From contig NZ_JAEKJA010000003.1 of assembly GCF_016411865.1 (NCBI RefSeq), forward strand, positions 248,001-312,000: 64,000 bases of DNA. Reading direction: 5' to 3'. Numbering within the stretch: position 1 is the stretch's first letter; each line of letters begins with the position of its first letter. This document shows positions 1-8,780 of this stretch, piece after piece. Position numbers and translations under genes: made by a program. The notes beneath the pieces were generated by a model, which worked only from the letters and a program-made list of their open reading frames with translations, was not told the DNA's origin and ran no database searches. The stretch comes from Acuticoccus mangrovi. Lineage in GTDB: Bacteria > Pseudomonadota > Alphaproteobacteria > Rhizobiales > Amorphaceae.

Positions 1-1822
1 CGACGACAGTCTCCTCACCGAGGAGGACCGCAGCCGCCGCCCGTCCACCTTCACCGCGCTGCGCGCCCTCATCGACTTCTTTCGCAGCGAGGAGGACGGC
101 CAGCTCGGTCTCGCCGGCGCCTTCGGCTACGATCTCGCCTTCCAGTTCGACCCGGTGCCGCTGCGCCTGGAGCGTCCGGCGTCGCAGCGCGACATCGTCC
201 TCTATCTGCCGGACGAGATCCTGGCGGTGGACCACTACGCCAAGCGCGCCATCCTCTCCTCCTACGAGTTCGGCTTTGCCGGAGAGAGCACGGAAGGGGT
301 CGCTCGCACCCCGGCACCGCGCCCGCTGCCGCCCAAGCGCAACTCCGCCGAGGACGACCACGCTCCCGGCGAATACGCCGACACCGTGCGCCGCGCCTTC
401 CCCCACTTCGCCCGCGGCGACCTCTTCGAGGTGGTGCCGAGCCAGACCTTCCGCGACCCGCTCTCCGACGCCCCGTCGGCGATCATGCGGCGCCTGTCGG
501 CGATCAACCCCTCGCCCTACGGCTTCTTCATCAATCTCGGCGGCGGCGAATATCTCGTGGGCGCCTCGCCGGAGATGTTCGTGCGCGTCACCGGCCGCCG
601 CGTCGAGACCTGCCCGATCTCCGGCACCATCGCCCGCGGCCGCGACGCCATCGAGGACGAGGAGCAGGTGAGGAAGCTCCTCAACTCCAAGAAGGACGAG
701 ACGGAGCTGACGATGTGCTCCGACGTCGACCGCAACGACAAGAGCCGGGTGTGCGTGCCGGGCTCGGTGCGGGTGATCGGGCGGCGGCAGATCGAGATGT
801 ACTCGCGCCTCATCCACACGGTGGACCACATCGAGGGCACGCTCCTCGAGGGCCGCGACGCGCTCGACGCCTTCCTCTCCCACGCCTGGGCGGTCACGGT
901 CACGGGCGCGCCGAAGCGGCGGGCGATGGCCTTCATCGAGGAGAACGAGAAGAGCCCGCGCGCCTGGTTCGGCGGCGCCGTCGGCCTGCTCCACTTCAAC
1001 GGCGACCTCAACACCGGCCTCACCCTGCGTACCGTGCACATCCGCGACGGTGTCGCCGAGGTGCGCGCCGGGGCGACGGTGCTCGCCGACTCCGACGCCG
1101 ATGCGGAGGAGCGCGAGACGGAGCTGAAGGCGTCGGCGATGCGCGCCGCGATCCGTGGCGCCGGCGGGACCGGCACCAACGTCGCAGCCAAGCCAAAGCC
1201 CGGCGCCGGCAGGCGCTGCCTCCTCGTCGACCACGACGACAGCTTCGTCCACACCCTCGGCGGCTATCTGCGCCGAGCCGGCCTCGACGTGACGACCGTG
1301 CGGGCGCCGGTCTCGGCGGCGACGCTCGCCCGCTTCAAGCCCGACATCGTGGTGATGTCGCCAGGGCCCGGCACCCCGTCCGATTTCGACTGCACCGCCA
1401 CCATCCGCCTCGCCGAGGCGCACGGCCTGCCGATCTTCGGCGTCTGCCTCGGGCTGCAGGCGATCGTCGAGGCGTCGGGCGGCACCCTCTCCCAGCTCGA
1501 CGTGCCGATGCACGGCAAGCCCTCGACCCTCGAGGTCAGCGACGGGTCGATCCTCTTCGCCGGCATCGGCGGCCCGATCACCGTGGGGCGCTACCATTCG
1601 CTCGTCGCCGACCCCGCCCACCTTCCCGACACGCTGAAGGTGACGGCCCGCTCGGAGGACGGCGCGATCATGGCGGTGGAGCACAGCGAGGCGCCGATGC
1701 TCGCCGTACAGTTCCACCCCGAGAGCATCATGTCGCTGCGCGGCGACGTCGGCCATCACATCATCGAGAACGCCGTGGCGGCGCTTCTGAAGCGGGCGCA
1801 GGCGGCGGACGCCGCCGCATGA
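1..1822 (+). CDS. trpE: Fused anthranilate synthase TrpE(G), 5' part missing
   Basis: Makes anthranilate from chorismate and glutamine, the first committed step of tryptophan synthesis. The visible 606 residues begin inside the TrpE half; roughly the first 120 residues of a fusion of this type (usually about 720-730 aa) lie before the window. The chorismate-binding part shows [10 protein letters not shown], the DVDRNDKSR stretch and [10 protein letters not shown]. From about base 1210 a TrpG glutamine amidotransferase domain follows, with VDHDDSF, the nucleophile cysteine in GVCLGLQ and the histidine in FHPESI. The one-polypeptide form is typical of Rhizobiales and a few other groups. Its TGA overlaps the next ATG (ATGA). 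The leader, where attenuation control would lie, is outside the window. Confidence 0.96.
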   Translation, partial: DDSLLTEEDRSRRPSTFTALRALIDFFRSEEDGQLGLAGAFGYDLAFQFDPVPLRLERPASQRDIVLYLPDEILAVDHYAKRAILSSYEFGFAGESTEGVARTPAPRPLPPKRNSAEDDHAPGEYADTVRRAFPHFARGDLFEVVPSQTFRDPLSDAPSAIMRRLSAINPSPYGFFINLGGGEYLVGASPEMFVRVTGRRVETCPISGTIARGRDAIEDEEQVRKLLNSKKDETELTMCSDVDRNDKSRVCVPGSVRVIGRRQIEMYSRLIHTVDHIEGTLLEGRDALDAFLSHAWAVTVTGAPKRRAMAFIEENEKSPRAWFGGAVGLLHFNGDLNTGLTLRTVHIRDGVAEVRAGATVLADSDADAEERETELKASAMRAAIRGAGGTGTNVAAKPKPGAGRRCLLVDHDDSFVHTLGGYLRRAGLDVTTVRAPVSAATLARFKPDIVVMSPGPGTPSDFDCTATIRLAEAHGLPIFGVCLGLQAIVEASGGTLSQLDVPMHGKPSTLEVSDGSILFAGIGGPITVGRYHSLVADPAHLPDTLKVTARSEDGAIMAVEHSEAPMLAVQFHPESIMSLRGDVGHHIIENAVAALLKRAQAADAAA

Positions 1823-2901
1823 GGCGCGGCGCCAGGCCCGCGGGGCCCGGCGAGATCACCTATTCGAGCTATCTGAAGCTCGACCGCATCCTGTCGGCGC
1901 AGGAGCCGGAAAGCGACCGGCTCGGCGTCGACGCCCACGACGAGATGCTGTTCATCGTCGTGCACCAGACCTACGAGCTCTGGTTCAGGCAGATCCTCCA
2001 CGAGCTCGACCGGGTGCAGTCGGACTTCGCCCAGACCCCGGTCGACGATTGGCGCATGCGCCGCATGGTCCATTCGCTCCACCGGGTGCACGAGATCCTG
2101 AAGCTCGGCATCGCCCAGCTCGACGTCCTCGAGACGATGACGCCGCAGGACTTCCTCGACTTCCGCGGCCTGCTCTCCACCTCCTCCGGCTTCCAGTCGC
2201 TGCAGTTCCGTCTGCTCGAGACCCGGCTCGGCCTCGGCAGCACGCGGCGCCTGCTCTACGAGGGCAAGACCGTCGACGCGGACATGAGCGAGGCCGAGCG
2301 CGCCGCCTTCCGGGCCGCCGAGGTCGGTCCGACGCTGCGCGGACAGCTCGAGGCCTGGCTGATGCGCACCCCCTTCGTCACCGGCGAGCGCTACGCCTTC
2401 CGCACCGCCTACCGCGAGGCCGTGGTGGCGATGCTCGCGCGCGAGCGCGAATGGGCCGACGACGTCGCCCAGACCGATGCCGCCGAGGCCCTGGAGCGCG
2501 CCGCCCGCGCCTTCGCTGCAATCTTCGAGCCGAACCCCGAGGCGGGCTGGATCATGTCGCCCCAGGCGGTAGAGGCGGCGCTCTTCATCACCGTCTACCG
2601 CGACCATCCCGCGCTCCACATGCCTAATGCGCTGCTCGGCGCGCTGATGGACATCGACGAGGCGATGGCCCTCTGGCGCCACCGCCACGCGCTGATGGTG
2701 GAGCGGATGATCGGCATGCGCTCCGGCACCGGGGGCTCGTCGGGACACGACTATCTCTCCCGCACCGCGCGGGAGCATCGGGTGTTCTCCGACCTCTTCC
2801 GCCTGTCGACCTACCTCATCCCCCGCGACGCGCTGCCGGAGCTGCCGGCCGAGATCGAGCGGCGGATGGGCTTCGTCTACGCCGCCGAGGAGAAGCGCTG
2901 A
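1819..2901 (+). CDS. kynA: Tryptophan 2,3-dioxygenase
   Basis: Heme enzyme opening the indole ring of tryptophan to N-formylkynurenine, the first step of the kynurenine pathway. The 360-residue product has the family motif [12 protein letters not shown] near the N terminus, [10 protein letters not shown] in the middle, and [12 protein letters not shown] followed by [11 protein letters not shown] near the C terminus; the second His of HRH aligns with the heme ligand of the human enzyme. It is longer than the roughly 280 residues of many bacterial homologues, with extra sequence between the middle and C-terminal motifs. The ATG overlaps the trpE(G) stop, so the two are probably translationally coupled. 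That pairs tryptophan synthesis with tryptophan breakdown, which is unusual. Confidence 0.93.
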   Translation: MRRGARPAGPGEITYSSYLKLDRILSAQEPESDRLGVDAHDEMLFIVVHQTYELWFRQILHELDRVQSDFAQTPVDDWRMRRMVHSLHRVHEILKLGIAQLDVLETMTPQDFLDFRGLLSTSSGFQSLQFRLLETRLGLGSTRRLLYEGKTVDADMSEAERAAFRAAEVGPTLRGQLEAWLMRTPFVTGERYAFRTAYREAVVAMLAREREWADDVAQTDAAEALERAARAFAAIFEPNPEAGWIMSPQAVEAALFITVYRDHPALHMPNALLGALMDIDEAMALWRHRHALMVERMIGMRSGTGGSSGHDYLSRTAREHRVFSDLFRLSTYLIPRDALPELPAEIERRMGFVYAAEEKR

Positions 2902-2922
2902 GGGCAGCGGAACGGCGTCACC

Positions 2923-3240
2923 TCAGACGCTCGGGCAGCCGTCCGCCTCCTTGCGCCAGGCGGGGTTGTTGAGCGACATGTCGCACAGGGCGAACACCTC
3001 GCGGCCGCCGATGGTGAGGCAGGCGTGATCGCCGATCTCCACCCGTGTGCCCTCGCTGTCGGTGCAGTAGCAGTCGGGATAGGACCAGCCGGGCTTGGCC
3101 GGCGGCGGGACGAAGCGCGGCGTGCCGTCGCGCACGACGATCCGCCCCTCCGCCGCCGCCGAACCGGGCGACAGCGCCACCGCCGCGGCGAGGATCGCCG
3201 CGCCCGCCCCCATCGACATGACCCGATCAAACCGGCGCAT
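2923..3240 (-). CDS. Small exported cysteine-containing protein, function unknown
   Basis: A 105-residue protein with a clear signal peptide: a basic start, a hydrophobic alanine-rich core and an AEGR cleavage region near residue 30. The mature part has five cysteines (PDCYCTD, HACLTI, ALCDMS, DGCPSV), which suits disulfide bonding in the periplasm. I recognise no domain. The ATG has no strong ribosome site, and a second in-frame ATG lies six codons later. It is convergent with kynA, leaving only 21 bases between the stops. Coding is supported by the signal peptide and reading-frame GC pattern rather than by homology. Confidence 0.6.
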   Translation of the reverse strand: MRRFDRVMSMGAGAAILAAAVALSPGSAAAEGRIVVRDGTPRFVPPPAKPGWSYPDCYCTDSEGTRVEIGDHACLTIGGREVFALCDMSLNNPAWRKEADGCPSV

Positions 3241-3312
3241 CGGGGAAGTCCACCCTCGATCCGCCGATCCGTCAAGCGCCGCGCCGCCGAAGTCGTGCGA
3301 TTGGTGGCGTGA

Positions 3313-4101
3313 TCAGGAGAGATCCGGCGCTGTTCCGGTGCGCAGAAGATCGGCGAAGCGGGCCTCGAAGCCGCCCCAGTCGCCCTCACCGTGGCGGTCC
3401 GGGCGCAGCGGCGTCACCGTGATCTTGTTCTGCCACAGTTGGGCGATGTCGCAGGTGGGGTCATCGACCGGCTCCTTCGCCCGGCGGAACTGCAGCCAGT
3501 AGTAGGAGCCGCCGCGCACATCGACGCGCTCCTCCACCCGCACGCCGTCGATGAAGCCGTGCCCCGGATGGCAGACCGCCACTCCCGTCACCTCCGCCGG
3601 CGGGCAGGCGGGGAAGTTCACGTTGGGCGCCACCCGCCGCTCCCAATCAATCTCCAACAGCCGCTCGATGAGGGGCTTGGCGAACACCCGCGCCGTCTCC
3701 CAATGGATGTCGACGCCCTGGAAGAATTGGCTGAGCGCGATCGCCGGCACGCCGACGGCGAGCGCCGTCATCGCCGCACCGACGGTGCCGGAATAGGCGA
3801 TGGAATCGGCCATGTTGCCGCCCCGATTGACGCCCGAGAGCACGAGGTCGGGCCGCCGATCGAGCAGGTGCTCGACGCCGAGCACCACGCAGTCGGCCGG
3901 CGTTCCCCTCACCAGGAAGCGCCTCTCCCCCTCCTGATGGACCCGCAGCGGCTCGTGCAGGCTGATCGAGTGGCTGACGCCCGACTGATCGAACTCCGGC
4001 GCCACGACCCAGACGTCGTCGGTGATCGATCGGGCGACCTCCTCAAGCAGCTTGATGCCGTCGGCGCGCGCGCCGTCGTCGTTGGTGATGAGGATGCGCA
4101 T
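3313..4101 (-). CDS. surE: 5'/3'-nucleotidase SurE
   Basis: Metal-dependent phosphatase acting on nucleoside monophosphates, used in stationary-phase survival. The 262-residue protein starts with the diagnostic MRILITNDDG, whose two aspartates bind the metal, followed by GVSHSISLHEP, SGVNRGGN and YSGTVGAAM. The ATG at 4101 is chosen because the family motif begins right there and AGGA lies upstream; an in-frame extension to 4161 has no support. In many proteobacteria surE sits with pcm and nlpD, but neither is seen next to it here. Confidence 0.93.
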   Translation of the reverse strand: MRILITNDDGARADGIKLLEEVARSITDDVWVVAPEFDQSGVSHSISLHEPLRVHQEGERRFLVRGTPADCVVLGVEHLLDRRPDLVLSGVNRGGNMADSIAYSGTVGAAMTALAVGVPAIALSQFFQGVDIHWETARVFAKPLIERLLEIDWERRVAPNVNFPACPPAEVTGVAVCHPGHGFIDGVRVEERVDVRGGSYYWLQFRRAKEPVDDPTCDIAQLWQNKITVTPLRPDRHGEGDWGGFEARFADLLRTGTAPDLS

Positions 4102-4167
4102 AGATCGATGTCCTGGAGGAAGGGTCGCCCGCCCCCTACCCCGCCACGGCGGGTGGGACAAGGTGGT

Positions 4168-5379
4168 TCAGCGGGCAGGCTCCAGCGTCAGCCGCTCGAC
4201 GCCGCTCGCCCGCTCCACCTTCGCGGCCCCCGCCGCCGGCTGATGCGGCCGGCGCCAGGGCTGGTGCTTGAACCAGGCGACCGTCGTCGCCACCACCACG
4301 AGGGTCGCGAAGCCCGCGAGGTTGAAGAAGGCGATGGTGAGCGGCGTCCGCCCGGTGACGTCGAGCAGCGCACCGACGATCTGCGCAAGCACCATGCTCG
4401 ACAGGAAGACGGCGAGCGACTGCTGTCCCACCCGGCGCACCGTCCGCACGAAGGCGCCCCACGCCCCCGCGCCAGCGAGCCGCCGCCCGCCCTCCCCCGC
4501 CGCGACGTAGGCGAGATAGGCGAGCGCCAGGAAGTGGACGTAGCGCATGAGCCCGAAGTCGGTCTTCTCGAACGTCCACATCGCCAGGTCGCGCGTCTGG
4601 TAGACGAAGTCGAAATTCTCCCAGCCGAAGCGCGAGGCGAACAGCACGTTGAGGAGGAGGATCGCCACCGCGAGCACGACCAGCGAGCGCTTGATCGGCG
4701 GCGCCTTGATCCAGCCCATCATGAACGCGAAGCCGGTGAAGAAGACGAGCTGCCAGCCGAACGGGTTGAAGAACCACTCCCGCTCCACGCCGGCCCGCAC
4801 CTCCGCGCTCAGCGACAGATAGTCGGCCTGGGCGACGAGCCACAGCCCCGCCATCAGCGCGAAGGCGAGCCACCGGTTGGCGAGGCCGAGCGTCGCGATG
4901 ATCGGCATCATCGCGAGGAGGACGAGATACATCGGCAGGATGTCGAAATAGTTCGGCACATAGCGCAGCGTCATCAGCCCGATGAGGTGGCTCGCCGGAT
5001 CCTCCAGGAAGGGGCGCACGTAGAGGCGCGTGGTGTAGAAGTCGCTGCCGACGAGGGTGTCGAACCAGGCGATCATCGCGACGACGATACAGAAGAGGCC
5101 GATGTGGGCCCAATAGACCTGCCAGACGCGGTGGGCGGTGCGGGCGGCGCCCAGCAGCGCGGAGCGGTCGCGGAAGACGGCGCCGAAGGCGAGCGCCGAG
5201 GCCATACCGGAGCAGAACACGAAGATCTCGGTCGCGTCGGAGGCTCCGAAGCGTGCAGGGATCCAGTTGTTCCACGCATTGTTCGGCACGTGGGCGATGA
5301 AGATGATGAACATCCCCAGTCCACGAAAGAAATCAAGGCGAAGATCGCGCGGGCGTCCCGTCGGCAGCGTCCCGCTCAT
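4168..5379 (-). CDS. opgC: OpgC-family membrane acyltransferase
   Basis: A 403-residue polytopic membrane protein of the OpgC family, whose known members transfer succinyl groups to periplasmic glucans. The N-terminal RPRDLRLDFFRGLGMFIIFI and the following SDATEIFVFCSGMASAL are characteristic, and about ten hydrophobic segments follow. The C-terminal tail of about 45 residues is basic and cytoplasmic. The start at 5379 is preferred because its ATG overlaps the stop of a tiny ORF with a strong ribosome site; an alternative start at 5433 adds 18 residues that are not hydrophobic and lacks a ribosome site. The substrate cannot be fixed from sequence: no glucan synthase lies in the window. Confidence 0.8.
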   Translation of the reverse strand: MSGTLPTGRPRDLRLDFFRGLGMFIIFIAHVPNNAWNNWIPARFGASDATEIFVFCSGMASALAFGAVFRDRSALLGAARTAHRVWQVYWAHIGLFCIVVAMIAWFDTLVGSDFYTTRLYVRPFLEDPASHLIGLMTLRYVPNYFDILPMYLVLLAMMPIIATLGLANRWLAFALMAGLWLVAQADYLSLSAEVRAGVEREWFFNPFGWQLVFFTGFAFMMGWIKAPPIKRSLVVLAVAILLLNVLFASRFGWENFDFVYQTRDLAMWTFEKTDFGLMRYVHFLALAYLAYVAAGEGGRRLAGAGAWGAFVRTVRRVGQQSLAVFLSSMVLAQIVGALLDVTGRTPLTIAFFNLAGFATLVVVATTVAWFKHQPWRRPHQPAAGAAKVERASGVERLTLEPAR

Positions 5380-5417
5380 CGGCGGTGGCCCGGAGTTGCA
5401 GCCGGCGATCGGTTCAT
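5376..5417 (-). CDS. Possible 13-codon leader peptide upstream of opgC
   Basis: A short ORF (MNRSPAATPGHRR) with a strong Shine-Dalgarno GGGAGGAT at 5424-5430 and good spacing. Its TGA overlaps the opgC ATG as ATGA, whereas the opgC ATG itself lacks a ribosome site. This arrangement would let ribosomes finishing the leader re-initiate at opgC. No expression evidence; it could also be chance. Confidence 0.35.
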   Translation of the reverse strand: MNRSPAATPGHRR

Positions 5418-5472
5418 CTGTTATCCTCCCCATTGGGGTATAGTTTAGTGGATTGTTGCGGCGAGGCGAGCA

Positions 5473-6831
5473 CTAGAACGCCGCAGGCATCGCCGCCGGA
5501 GCGATCGCGGCGGCCATCGCGGCGCACCGGGCGAGCCGCTCGGTGGCGAAGCGGTCGTAGCCGCCGCGCCCGCGCGCCCGCTCCTCGATGAGGGCGCGTG
5601 CCATCGTTCCCCGCCCCGCCCGCAATGCGGCCTCGATGGTGAGGCGCTCGAACACGTCGCGCTGGGCGTGGCTGCCGCCGATGCGGATGAGGCTGGTGCG
5701 GGCCTCCATCAACCCCTCGAACGCCTCGCGATGGCGACCTTGCGCGAAGGCGGCGAGACCGAGGGCGGCGCGCGCCCCCTCCCGCCGCGCCACGGCGCCG
5801 AACTCGGTCTCCTCGTCCGCCTCCGACAGGCGGGCGACGAGCCGCTGCGCCGCCGCGTCCCGCCCCGCGCCGAGGAGAGCCATCAGATAGTGGAGGTCGG
5901 CGAAGACGATGCAGCCGTCCTCCACCCGCGCCTCGGCGAGGGCGGCGAGCTCGTCCCACCGCGACCCGACGGCGACGCCGTCGGCCTCGAGACGCGACAG
6001 CAGCGAGACGGCGTTCGCGATGTCGCGATAGTCGTCGGTCGGCTCGCGGCGGATCTTGCCGTCGTAGAGGGCGAGGACGGCGTCGACGTCGCCGAGCTCC
6101 AATTCGAAGAGGGCCGAGTGCCACCAGACGTGATGGGCGAAGTTGCTGCAGCCGGCGAACACCGCCTTGCGGCCGGCGAGCCAGTCGCGGCCCCGCTTCG
6201 CCTCGCCCTGCATCTCGTAGACGTGAGCGACGGCGTGGAGCGCCCACGCATCGTCGCCGGCAAGCTCCAGCGCCCGCGCGCCGGCCCGTTCGGCGGCGGC
6301 GAGGTCGCCCGCCTCCTCCGCCGCGAAGGCGCGGCAACCGTGGGCGTAGCCGGCGTGGGGGTGATCGTCGGCGAACGCGGCGATGGCGGCTTCGGCCGAC
6401 GCCCTCATCCCGGCGCAGTCGCCGTAGAGGAAGCGGATCGCCTGCGCCATCTTGAGCGCGAAGCCGTCCGCGGGGTACCGTTCCAGGATGCGATCGAACT
6501 GGGCGGCCGCCCGCGAGGGCAGGCCCGCCACGAAATCGCCGAGCGCCTCGACCATCATGCGGTCGTGCGCATCGGCGCCGTCGACGAGGGCGAGCTTCGC
6601 TTCGTCGAGGAGATCCGCGGCCTTGTCGGCGAGCTCGCGGCGACCGAGGAGGAGAAAGATCAGCCCCTTCGCCGCAAGCAGCGCCGGCGAGCGCGGGGCC
6701 GCGGCGGTCGCCGCATCGAGCCGCGCGGGCACGCAGGCCGAGTGGGCCATGAACGCCGATACGAGGGTCAACCATTCGGTGGCACAGCCATGCAGAGAGG
6801 TCGGCACCGGTGGAAGGGAGTGCGCTGTCAT
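5473..6831 (-). CDS. TTC38-like tetratricopeptide repeat protein
   Basis: A 452-residue protein, rich in alanine and leucine, built from helical TPR-like repeats. The middle matches the TTC38 pattern: HAVAHVYEMQGE, followed by FAHHVWWHSALFELELGD, then YDGKIRREPTDDYRDIANA. No signal peptide or membrane segment is visible, so it should be cytoplasmic. The function of the bacterial family is unknown; TPR folds usually mediate protein contacts. The ATG has GGAG upstream. It lies upstream of opgC on the same strand with a gap of about 90 bases, but nothing links the two in function. Confidence 0.8.
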   Translation of the reverse strand: MTAHSLPPVPTSLHGCATEWLTLVSAFMAHSACVPARLDAATAAAPRSPALLAAKGLIFLLLGRRELADKAADLLDEAKLALVDGADAHDRMMVEALGDFVAGLPSRAAAQFDRILERYPADGFALKMAQAIRFLYGDCAGMRASAEAAIAAFADDHPHAGYAHGCRAFAAEEAGDLAAAERAGARALELAGDDAWALHAVAHVYEMQGEAKRGRDWLAGRKAVFAGCSNFAHHVWWHSALFELELGDVDAVLALYDGKIRREPTDDYRDIANAVSLLSRLEADGVAVGSRWDELAALAEARVEDGCIVFADLHYLMALLGAGRDAAAQRLVARLSEADEETEFGAVARREGARAALGLAAFAQGRHREAFEGLMEARTSLIRIGGSHAQRDVFERLTIEAALRAGRGTMARALIEERARGRGGYDRFATERLARCAAMAAAIAPAAMPAAF

Positions 6832-6998
6832 CCCATCATCTCCTCGACTGCGGCGGAATTGTCCGCCGATCCGCGAACTGCGGTCCCCATTCCATAAGGG
6901 AGGCGGGCCGCCACACGAGTTGACGAGTTCTCAAACCCCGTTGAACGGCCGGGCGCGTCGCACCGCTCGCCCGGCCACAGAACAAGGACGCCAGACCG

Positions 6999-8201
6999 AT
7001 GACGCCTGACATCCCCCCCGCCCAGATACGCACCGCAGCCGTCGCCGGATGCCTTCTCGCCGCCATCACGCTGATGGCCACGATCGACGGCGGCGTGCGG
7101 CTCGGCCTCGCGACGCTGGTCGGCGGGCTCGCGGGCTTCTCGCTCTACCACGCCGCTTTCGGCTTCACCGCCGGCTGGCGACGCTTCATCCGTGAGCGGC
7201 GCAGCGGCGGCCTGCGCATGCAGCTCGTCCTGATCGCCATGACGACTGTGATCGCGATCCCGCTCATCCACTATGGCGACCTCTTCGGCGTGCGGGCGGG
7301 CGGCTTCGTGTTCCCCTTCGGCCTCGCCGTGATCGCCGGCTCCTTCATGTTCGGGCTCGGCATGCAGCTCGGCGGGGGCTGCGGCTCGGGCACCCTCTTC
7401 ACGGTGGGCGGCGGCTCCACGCGGATGGTGATCACCCTCGCCTTCTTCATCCTCGGCGGCCTGCTCGCCACCTATAATTTCGACGCCTGGCAGGCACTGC
7501 CCAAGCTGCCGGGGATCAGCCTGTCGGCGACACCCGCCGGGCCGCTCGGCGGCATCGTCCTGACCCTCGCCCTCCTCGGCGCGGTGTTCGTGACGGTGCG
7601 GCGCGCCGAACTCGTGCGCCACGGCGACCTCGACAACGGCCGCGCCATGGGCTCGGTGTGGCACGGGCCGTGGTCGCTCTGGGCGGGCGCGATCGGCCTC
7701 ACCCTCGTGGGCGGGCTGACGCTGATCGTCCTCGGCCGGCCGTGGGGCATCACCTCAGGCCTCACCCTGTGGGGGGCGCAGATCGCCAACCTCGTCGGCG
7801 TTCCGATCGCCGACTGGCCGTACTGGCACTACGCCATGGGCCAGGTCGAGGCGTCGATCTTCGCCGGCGGCACGTCGGTGATGAATCTCGGCCTCATCGT
7901 GGGTGCCTGCCTCGCCGCGGCGCTCGCCGGGCGCTTCGCGCCGAAGCTGAACCTTTCCGCCGTCGACGTCCTCACCGCGATGGCGGGCGGGCTGCTGATG
8001 GGCTACGGCGCCCGCATCGCCTTCGGCTGCAATATCGGCGCGCTTCTCGGCGGCATCGCCTCCGGCAGCCTGCACGGCTGGGGATGGTTCGTGTTCGCCT
8101 TCCTCGGCAGCCTCGTCGGCGTGCGGCTGCGCGAGCGGCTCGGCATGGACCCGCCGCGGGTGGCGCCGGTGCCGAGCCCCGTCCTCGGCGCCCAGTCGTG
8201 A
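6999..8201 (+). CDS. YeeE/YedE family transporter (thiosulfate/sulfur-compound uptake type)
   Basis: A 400-residue integral membrane protein with about ten hydrophobic segments in two related halves. Each half carries the cysteine-bearing loop of the family: GGGCGSGTLF near residue 125 and FGCNIGALLGG near residue 343. In the characterised member TsuA such cysteines relay thiosulfate through the membrane. The start has AAGGA upstream. It is divergent from the TPR gene, with 167 bases between starts. A TusA-like partner, often adjacent in other genomes, is not seen here. Thiosulfate is a family-level inference. Confidence 0.86.
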   Translation: MTPDIPPAQIRTAAVAGCLLAAITLMATIDGGVRLGLATLVGGLAGFSLYHAAFGFTAGWRRFIRERRSGGLRMQLVLIAMTTVIAIPLIHYGDLFGVRAGGFVFPFGLAVIAGSFMFGLGMQLGGGCGSGTLFTVGGGSTRMVITLAFFILGGLLATYNFDAWQALPKLPGISLSATPAGPLGGIVLTLALLGAVFVTVRRAELVRHGDLDNGRAMGSVWHGPWSLWAGAIGLTLVGGLTLIVLGRPWGITSGLTLWGAQIANLVGVPIADWPYWHYAMGQVEASIFAGGTSVMNLGLIVGACLAAALAGRFAPKLNLSAVDVLTAMAGGLLMGYGARIAFGCNIGALLGGIASGSLHGWGWFVFAFLGSLVGVRLRERLGMDPPRVAPVPSPVLGAQS

Positions 8202-8305
8202 TCCGGCGGCCGGCCACGGAAACTTGACCGGGATGTGATCCTCCCGGCCTCGCCGCCGCCGGCCTTTGCGCGTTTCCTCGCGAAGGTTCAGCGAAAGGAG
8301 CGACC

Positions 8306-8776
8306 ATGCGCCGGTTCACCATCGCCCTCACCATCCTCCTCGCCCTCCTGGCGCCGGCGGCGGCAGAGACCGTCCTCGGCAGCCCCGAAGGATGGATTGT
8401 GAGGCCGACCGACAAGCCCTATGCGGGCCTCCTCACCGACCTCAAGGCCGCGGTGTCGGCCGAGAAGATGGGCGTCGTCACCGAGGCGGGACCCACCGAG
8501 GTCGCCGCCCAGCGGGGCGAGACCATCCCCGGCAACCGCGTGGTGGGGGTGTTCCGCAACGACTTCGCCGTCACCATCATCCGCGCGGCGCCCGCGGCGA
8601 TGATCGAGGCGCCGATCCGCATCATGGTGATGGAGGAGCCCGACGGGACCGCCACCCTCGCCTACAAGACGCCGAGCGCCGTGTTCGCCCCCTACGACGG
8701 CGGCAACACCCTCGCCGAGGCGGCGGCGACGCTCGACGGGATCTTCGCCGCCATCGTGGAGCGCGCCGCCGACTGA
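8306..8776 (+). CDS. Exported DUF302 domain protein
   Basis: A 156-residue protein with a signal peptide (RRFTIALTILLALLAPAAAE) and a DUF302-like domain, recognisable from the NRVVGVFRNDFAV segment, the PIRIMVMEEPDGTATLAYK strand pair and the conserved KTPSAVFAPY. Strong ribosome site AAAGGAG. DUF302 proteins are small and often periplasmic, with no settled biochemical role. It follows the YeeE gene by 104 bases on the same strand and may be co-transcribed with it. It ends four bases from the convergent ThDP enzyme stop. Confidence 0.78.
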   Translation: MRRFTIALTILLALLAPAAAETVLGSPEGWIVRPTDKPYAGLLTDLKAAVSAEKMGVVTEAGPTEVAAQRGETIPGNRVVGVFRNDFAVTIIRAAPAAMIEAPIRIMVMEEPDGTATLAYKTPSAVFAPYDGGNTLAEAAATLDGIFAAIVERAAD

Positions 8777-8780
8777 GGCG

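Noticed and set aside
5380-5433. Longer opgC start at 5433
   Set aside because: It adds 18 residues without a ribosome site and runs through the strong Shine-Dalgarno of the leader frame.
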